DNA of 9,818 nucleotides, taken from positions 1 through 9,818 of the forward strand of contig JAAZKQ010000832.1 of the NCBI GenBank assembly GCA_012799755.1, written 5' to 3'. The stretch is from Lentisphaerota bacterium. GTDB lineage: Bacteria; Verrucomicrobiota; Lentisphaeria; Oligosphaerales; Oligosphaeraceae. The first letter of the stretch is position 1. Each line of letters opens with the position of its first letter. The position numbers and the translations under genes were made by a program. The notes beneath the pieces were generated by a model that saw nothing but the letters and a program-made list of their open reading frames with translations, searched no databases and had not been told where the DNA came from. Shown here piece by piece: positions 6,177 to 9,818 of this stretch.

Positions 6177-7577
6177 ATGTTCACTGCGCTCTTTCAAATA
6201 GCCAAAAACACCTTCCGCGAAAGTCTGCGAGAGCCGATTTTCCTCTTGGTGCTGCTTAGCGCCCTGAGCATGATCGGCCTCTTCCCGTTGTTCACCATGT
6301 TCGTGTTCCGCGCCCAGGATAAGTTGGTGATTGACAGCGGCATGGCCACAACCATGATTTTCGGCTGGGTGATTTCCGTGCTCATCGCCAGTTACGCCAT
6401 CTCGCGCGAAATTGACAACGGCACAGCATTGCTGTTGCTGTCAAAACCCGTGCAACGGCCGGTTTTTATTGTCGCCAAAATTCTCGGCATCCTAAGTGCC
6501 GCGACCGTGTTCTGGTTCCTTTGCGCCTTGGCTACCTTGGTGAGCCTGCGTATTGCCGCAGATCAATTCCGTATTGACTTCACCCTCATGGGCCTGTATT
6601 TCGGAGCGATTGTCCTTGGTTTCGTCATCGCCGGCATCCACAACTACGTCACTCGCTCGTCCTTTCCGATGACGACCGTGCTCAGCCTGCTCGTGCTTTT
6701 CCCGCTACTGGCAATCTTCGCCCACTTCAAGCCCTACAACGAAGAGCAGCCAGGACTGGCTCTCTATGTCATCCCCGCGCTGATCCTCATCCTGTATTCC
6801 GTATGGGCTATGGCCAGTCTGGCGACGGCGCTCTCGACTCGCCTTAACCTGGTTAGCAATCTGCTGCTCTGCTCGGTGATCTTCATGGTCGGACTCATGT
6901 CCGACTACCTCCTGGGGCGACATGCCCGGGAGCCCTGGTACGACAGCGCCCCCAAGGGCAAAGAAACTCTGTGGATGACCAGCTACCGCTTTGCACCCAC
7001 CGAAATGGCGGCGGTAGGCAAGTGGCAGCAACCCGAAATCGTTGACGCCGGCGAGGACTTCGTCGTCTGGAGTGACCAAGAACGCCCCACAGCCCTCCCC
7101 ACCCTCGGCAAAACGCCGGCGGGCCTCTGGAAAGATGGCCAGGGCTGGAAAAACGAACTCAATGATCTGGATGGTAAAGCCCTCCACATGGCCCGCTATG
7201 ATCTGGATAACCAAAGCTGGCAGGTCATGCGCATCGCTCAGGAACGATTGAGCGTGGCGCCGGGCGCCACCGGTCTTGAAGCCGCCTATGACGCTTACGC
7301 ATTCCGCCGCAGCAACAACCACCCGCGAGTGCCCGTCGGCGGCAACTACGCCAATCCAATACCCGATGGCGGCAGCTACCTGGCAAGCGCTTTGTACGCC
7401 TGCATACCCAACTGGCAGCTCTTCTGGATGGCCGATGCCTTGGCCGCGCAGAAGAAAATTCCTACCGCCTACGTCGTCTATGGAGCGGCCTACGTCGTCG
7501 TCATGAACGCCCTACTGATGTTGCTCGCGGTAGCCTTGTTCTGGGAGCGCGAAGTCGGCAAACAGGTCCTCACCTGA
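6177..7577 (+). CDS. ABC-2 type transporter permease with large extracytoplasmic insertion
   Basis: A 466-residue inner-membrane permease of the ABC-2 class, the channel half of an exporter. Predicted membrane segments lie near residues 21-44, 57-75, 103-124, 137-155, 164-182, 194-218, 226-246 and 432-456. The family-typical opening NTFRESLREPIF, the cytoplasmic loop ISREIDNGTALLLLSKPVQRPVFIVAK, and the closing IPNWQLFW (410-417) with WEREVG are all visible. Residues about 250-405 form a soluble Trp/Asp/Gly-rich segment between the last two membrane segments. Counting from a cytoplasmic N-terminus, this segment lies outside the membrane. Close relatives usually have only a short loop there. 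The ribosome binding site is weak. No ATP-binding partner is in the window, so the ATPase must be encoded elsewhere or supplied by another system. Substrate unknown. Confidence 0.87.
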   Translation: MFTALFQIAKNTFRESLREPIFLLVLLSALSMIGLFPLFTMFVFRAQDKLVIDSGMATTMIFGWVISVLIASYAISREIDNGTALLLLSKPVQRPVFIVAKILGILSAATVFWFLCALATLVSLRIAADQFRIDFTLMGLYFGAIVLGFVIAGIHNYVTRSSFPMTTVLSLLVLFPLLAIFAHFKPYNEEQPGLALYVIPALILILYSVWAMASLATALSTRLNLVSNLLLCSVIFMVGLMSDYLLGRHAREPWYDSAPKGKETLWMTSYRFAPTEMAAVGKWQQPEIVDAGEDFVVWSDQERPTALPTLGKTPAGLWKDGQGWKNELNDLDGKALHMARYDLDNQSWQVMRIAQERLSVAPGATGLEAAYDAYAFRRSNNHPRVPVGGNYANPIPDGGSYLASALYACIPNWQLFWMADALAAQKKIPTAYVVYGAAYVVVMNALLMLLAVALFWEREVGKQVLT

Positions 7578-7608
7578 TCAAGAGGCGCTCTGAACACAGC
7601 AAACAAAC

Positions 7609-7631
7609 AAGCCGGCGTCACGCCGGCTTTT
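7609..7631 (+). terminator. Intrinsic terminator after the permease gene
   Basis: AAGCCGGCG (7609-7617) pairs perfectly with CGCCGGCTT (7621-7629) around TCA, and a run of four T ends at 7631. It starts 32 nt past the permease stop and ends 24 nt before metG, so metG very likely needs its own promoter or readthrough. The A-rich left flank means it could also work leftward. Confidence 0.75.
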
Positions 7632-7642
7632 CGTCGTCAAGC

Positions 7643-7649
7643 AAGGGAG
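7643..7649 (+). promoter_or_regulatory. Ribosome binding site for metG
   Basis: AAGGGAG lies 6 nt before the ATG at 7656. It is the same core as the site before the small exported protein and fixes the metG start. Confidence 0.75.
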
Positions 7650-7655
7650 AAGCGA

Positions 7656-9617
7656 ATGGGCCATAACAGCTTTTACGTCACCACGCCGATCTATTACGTC
7701 AATGACAAACCCCACATCGGCCACGCCTATACCACCATCCTCGCGGATGTGCTGGCGCGCTACCATCGGCTAATGGGCGAAGCAACCTATTTCCTGACCG
7801 GCACCGACGAGCATGGCCAGAAAGTCCAACAGGCGGCCAAGGCTCACAATGTCAGCCCCTTGGAGCACTGCAACAACACCGTGGTTCGCTTCCAGGAACT
7901 CTGGCAACGCCTGGGCATCACCAACGATGATTTCATCCGCACCACCGAGCCCCGCCATACCCGGATCGTCCAAGCCATCCTCAGCGATCTGTACGAGCGC
8001 GGCCTCATCTACTCAGACAGCTATAAAGGCTGCTACTGCGTGCCTTGCGAACGCTTCTTCACCGAAAGAGACCTTGACGACGGCAAATGCCCGGAATGCC
8101 GCCGCACTACCATAGAACTCGAAGAACGCAGTTATTTCTTCAAAATGGGCCAGTATCAGGATCAGCTCATTGACTACATCGAAAGCCACCCGGACTTCAT
8201 CCAGCCCGCCCATCGCCGCCAGGAAACGCTGGGCTTCCTCAAAAAACAGCCGCTCGGCGACCTCTGCATCAGCCGCCCCAAGGCGCGCCTGAGTTGGGGC
8301 ATCGAATTGCCCTTCGACCGCGACTACGTCACCTACGTCTGGTTCGACGCGCTGGTCAACTACATCAGCGCCATCGGCTATCGTTCCAACGAGGCGCAGT
8401 TCAAGAAGTGGTGGCCCGCATCCTATCACCTCATCGGCAAGGACATCCTCACCACCCACACCGTCTACTGGCCCACCATGCTCATGGCCATGGATGTGGA
8501 GTTGCCAAAGACGGTCTTCGCCCACGGCTGGTGGCTGGTCGGCGACACCAAAATGAGCAAATCACTCAACAATGTCGTCAATCCCATGGACATGATTGAC
8601 CAGTACGGCGTTGACGCCTTCCGCTACTTCCTCATGGCCGGCATGAGCCTTGGACAGGATGCCAACTTCACAGAAAAAATCTTCGTCGAACGCTACAACG
8701 CCGATTTGGCCAACGACCTCGGCAACCTGGCCAGCCGCGCCACCAAGATGATTGAACGCAATTTTGCCGGTCAGATGCCGCCCAGCGCCGAAATCGGCGA
8801 CGACGAACGCGTTCTGGCCGATCTCTGCCTGGCTGCTGCTGACAATATGGCCGAAGCCGTCAAAAACATGCAGCTGGACAGCGGCTTGGCCAGCGTCATG
8901 GCGACCATTCGTGAGGCCAACCGCTATTTCGATAAAATGAAGCCCTGGGCTCTCAGCAAAGCCGGTGACCTCGCCACCCTCGGAAAAGTCCTGCGCCACA
9001 CCATGGAATGTCTGCGCATCGCCTCGGGCCTGCTCTATCCCTGCATGCCGGAAAAAATGACCATCCTGCGCCGCGCCATGGGCATCAGTGAAGACGCCCT
9101 CGCCCCGCAGTTGCCCCGCCTTCGCCAGTGGAATATCCTCCCCGAAGGCAGCAAGGTCGCCCTTGACGAAGCGCTCTTCCCCCGCGCCGAATACAAGGAA
9201 GAAGCAGCAAAAGAAGCGCAGACGAGCAAAGCCGCTTCGGCAAAGGGAAAAAACAAGGAAAAGACCGCCGGCAAACAGGACGAAGCCACTCCCGCTGTCA
9301 TCAGCATCGCTGAGGTCGGCAAGATCAAACTGCAAACGGCCGAAATCATCGCCGCTGAACCCATCGCCAATTCGGACAAGCTGCTCAAGTTGCAGGTCCG
9401 CATTGACCAGGAGCAACGCCAGATCGTCTCCGGGATAGCCAAGTTCTACAGTCCCGAAAGCCTGATTGGCAAGCATGTCGTCGTCATCACCAACCTCAAA
9501 CCGGCCGTACTGCGCGGCGTCGAGTCCAATGGCATGCTGCTGGCCGCTGAACACGAAGGCGTCCTCCGCCTGGTTGGCACTGACGGGCCCATAGCCTCCG
9601 GCGCCACCGTCGGCTGA
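7656..9617 (+). CDS. metG: Methionyl-tRNA synthetase
   Basis: A 653-residue cytoplasmic class I aminoacyl-tRNA synthetase that joins methionine to tRNA-Met using ATP. The Rossmann fold carries HIGH at 20-23 and KMSKS at 299-303. Between them lies a knuckle with two CxxC pairs (C128, C131, C145, C148), able to bind one zinc. FLTGTDEHGQK and YVWFDALVNYISA are typical of the Bacillus/Thermotoga-like branch. The helical anticodon-binding domain (about 370-510) includes the N422...PW431 motif. A Lys/Ala/Glu-rich linker (about 511-547) joins a C-terminal tRNA-binding OB-fold domain of the Trbp111 type (about 548-653: KIKLQTAEIIAAEPIANSDK, then SNGMLLAAE), which in this family helps dimerise and hold tRNA. 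The gene appears intact and full length. It stands alone between two hairpins. I see no T-box or riboswitch in its short leader. Confidence 0.97.
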   Translation: MGHNSFYVTTPIYYVNDKPHIGHAYTTILADVLARYHRLMGEATYFLTGTDEHGQKVQQAAKAHNVSPLEHCNNTVVRFQELWQRLGITNDDFIRTTEPRHTRIVQAILSDLYERGLIYSDSYKGCYCVPCERFFTERDLDDGKCPECRRTTIELEERSYFFKMGQYQDQLIDYIESHPDFIQPAHRRQETLGFLKKQPLGDLCISRPKARLSWGIELPFDRDYVTYVWFDALVNYISAIGYRSNEAQFKKWWPASYHLIGKDILTTHTVYWPTMLMAMDVELPKTVFAHGWWLVGDTKMSKSLNNVVNPMDMIDQYGVDAFRYFLMAGMSLGQDANFTEKIFVERYNADLANDLGNLASRATKMIERNFAGQMPPSAEIGDDERVLADLCLAAADNMAEAVKNMQLDSGLASVMATIREANRYFDKMKPWALSKAGDLATLGKVLRHTMECLRIASGLLYPCMPEKMTILRRAMGISEDALAPQLPRLRQWNILPEGSKVALDEALFPRAEYKEEAAKEAQTSKAASAKGKNKEKTAGKQDEATPAVISIAEVGKIKLQTAEIIAAEPIANSDKLLKLQVRIDQEQRQIVSGIAKFYSPESLIGKHVVVITNLKPAVLRGVESNGMLLAAEHEGVLRLVGTDGPIASGATVG

Positions 9618-9660
9618 CACGACCGCAGCGCCCAGATCACACACACCACAGCGAGATATC

Positions 9661-9696
9661 AAGCCGGCGCCATCTGCTCATGGATGGCGCCGGCTT
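9661..9696. terminator. Strong hairpin between convergent genes, probable bidirectional terminator
   Basis: AAGCCGGCGCCATC (9661-9674) pairs perfectly with GATGGCGCCGGCTT (9683-9696) around an 8-nt loop; C9660 and G9697 add a pair. It starts 44 nt past the metG stop and lies before the end of a leftward gene. No proper T-run follows on either strand, so a pause or stabilising hairpin is also possible. Confidence 0.55.
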
Positions 9697-9720
9697 GGCC
9701 TTAGGTGACCGGCAAAGCCG

Positions 9721-9748
9721 CTGCCGCGCGTTTCGCTCCACGCGGCAG
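9721..9748. terminator. Second hairpin near the end of the leftward gene
   Basis: CTGCCGCG (9721-9728) pairs with CGCGGCAG (9741-9748) around a 12-nt loop. It begins 15 nt past the stop of the leftward gene, in that gene's direction. Only a short T stretch (GGCTTT) follows on the minus strand, so termination is weakly supported. Confidence 0.4.
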
Positions 9749-9762
9749 GGCAGCCTCAGACC

Positions 9763-9818
9763 TCACCTCTTGGGCGGCGCCAGGCGATTGATTTCCGCAG
9801 CCAGTGCGTCCTGCTCAG
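9763..9818 (-). CDS. C-terminal end of an unidentified leftward gene (partial)
   Basis: The minus strand reads in frame from the right edge as EQDALAAEINRLAPPKR and then TGA (complement of 9763-9765). Codon use (GAG CAG GAC GCA CTG GCT GCG GAA) and the helix-then-basic-tail composition look like a real protein end. It is convergent with metG, and two hairpins lie between the stops. Only 17 full codons are visible, so the product cannot be named. Confidence 0.55.
   Translation of the reverse strand, partial: EQDALAAEINRLAPPKR

Overview
The window is a stretch of bacterial chromosome that looks ordinary and housekeeping in character. It is fairly G+C-rich, with third codon positions mostly G or C. 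Almost everything reads rightward. Genes are well spaced, have signal peptides typical of a double-membrane bacterium, and use purine-rich AAGGGAG or AGGAAGGA ribosome binding sites. The DUF3857/transglutaminase protein, the dispersed palindromic repeat at the left edge and the style of the ABC-2 permease suggest the PVC group (Lentisphaerota, Kiritimatiellota or relatives). That placement is an inference from general family knowledge, not a demonstrated assignment.

Layout, left to right. Positions 1-102 hold a composite repeat: two identical 23-bp direct repeats, each containing a small hairpin, flank a perfect 14-bp-stem palindrome. Positions 103-452 hold no convincing gene, only small hairpins and the leader of the next gene. 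Positions 453-4280 encode a very large exported protein with two DUF3857-plus-transglutaminase-like modules in tandem. The first module keeps a Cys/His/Asp triad; the second appears to have lost the cysteine. Positions 4472-5440 encode a YheT-family alpha/beta hydrolase. Positions 5611-6126 encode a small exported protein resembling a cell-wall-binding repeat 2 (CWB2) fold, preceded by a plausible promoter and a strong ribosome binding site. Positions 6177-7577 encode an ABC-2 type permease with an unusual extracytoplasmic insertion, probably co-transcribed with the small protein. A clear intrinsic terminator at 7609-7631 ends that unit. Positions 7656-9617 encode methionyl-tRNA synthetase with a C-terminal tRNA-binding domain. 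A 14-bp perfect hairpin follows, and the last 17 codons of a leftward gene run off the right edge.

The small exported protein and the permease probably form one transcript and may work together at the envelope. No ATPase partner for the permease lies in the window. The large DUF3857 protein and the hydrolase are neighbours with a 191-bp gap, and each has the same 13-nt hairpin-forming motif shortly before its start codon. metG is a stand-alone housekeeping gene bracketed by hairpins with identical outer arms. I saw no CRISPR array, tRNA, rRNA, integrase, transposase, toxin-antitoxin pair or recognisable defence system. The most distinctive items are the left-edge repeat, the degenerate tandem transglutaminase protein, the permease insertion and the shared 13-nt motif.
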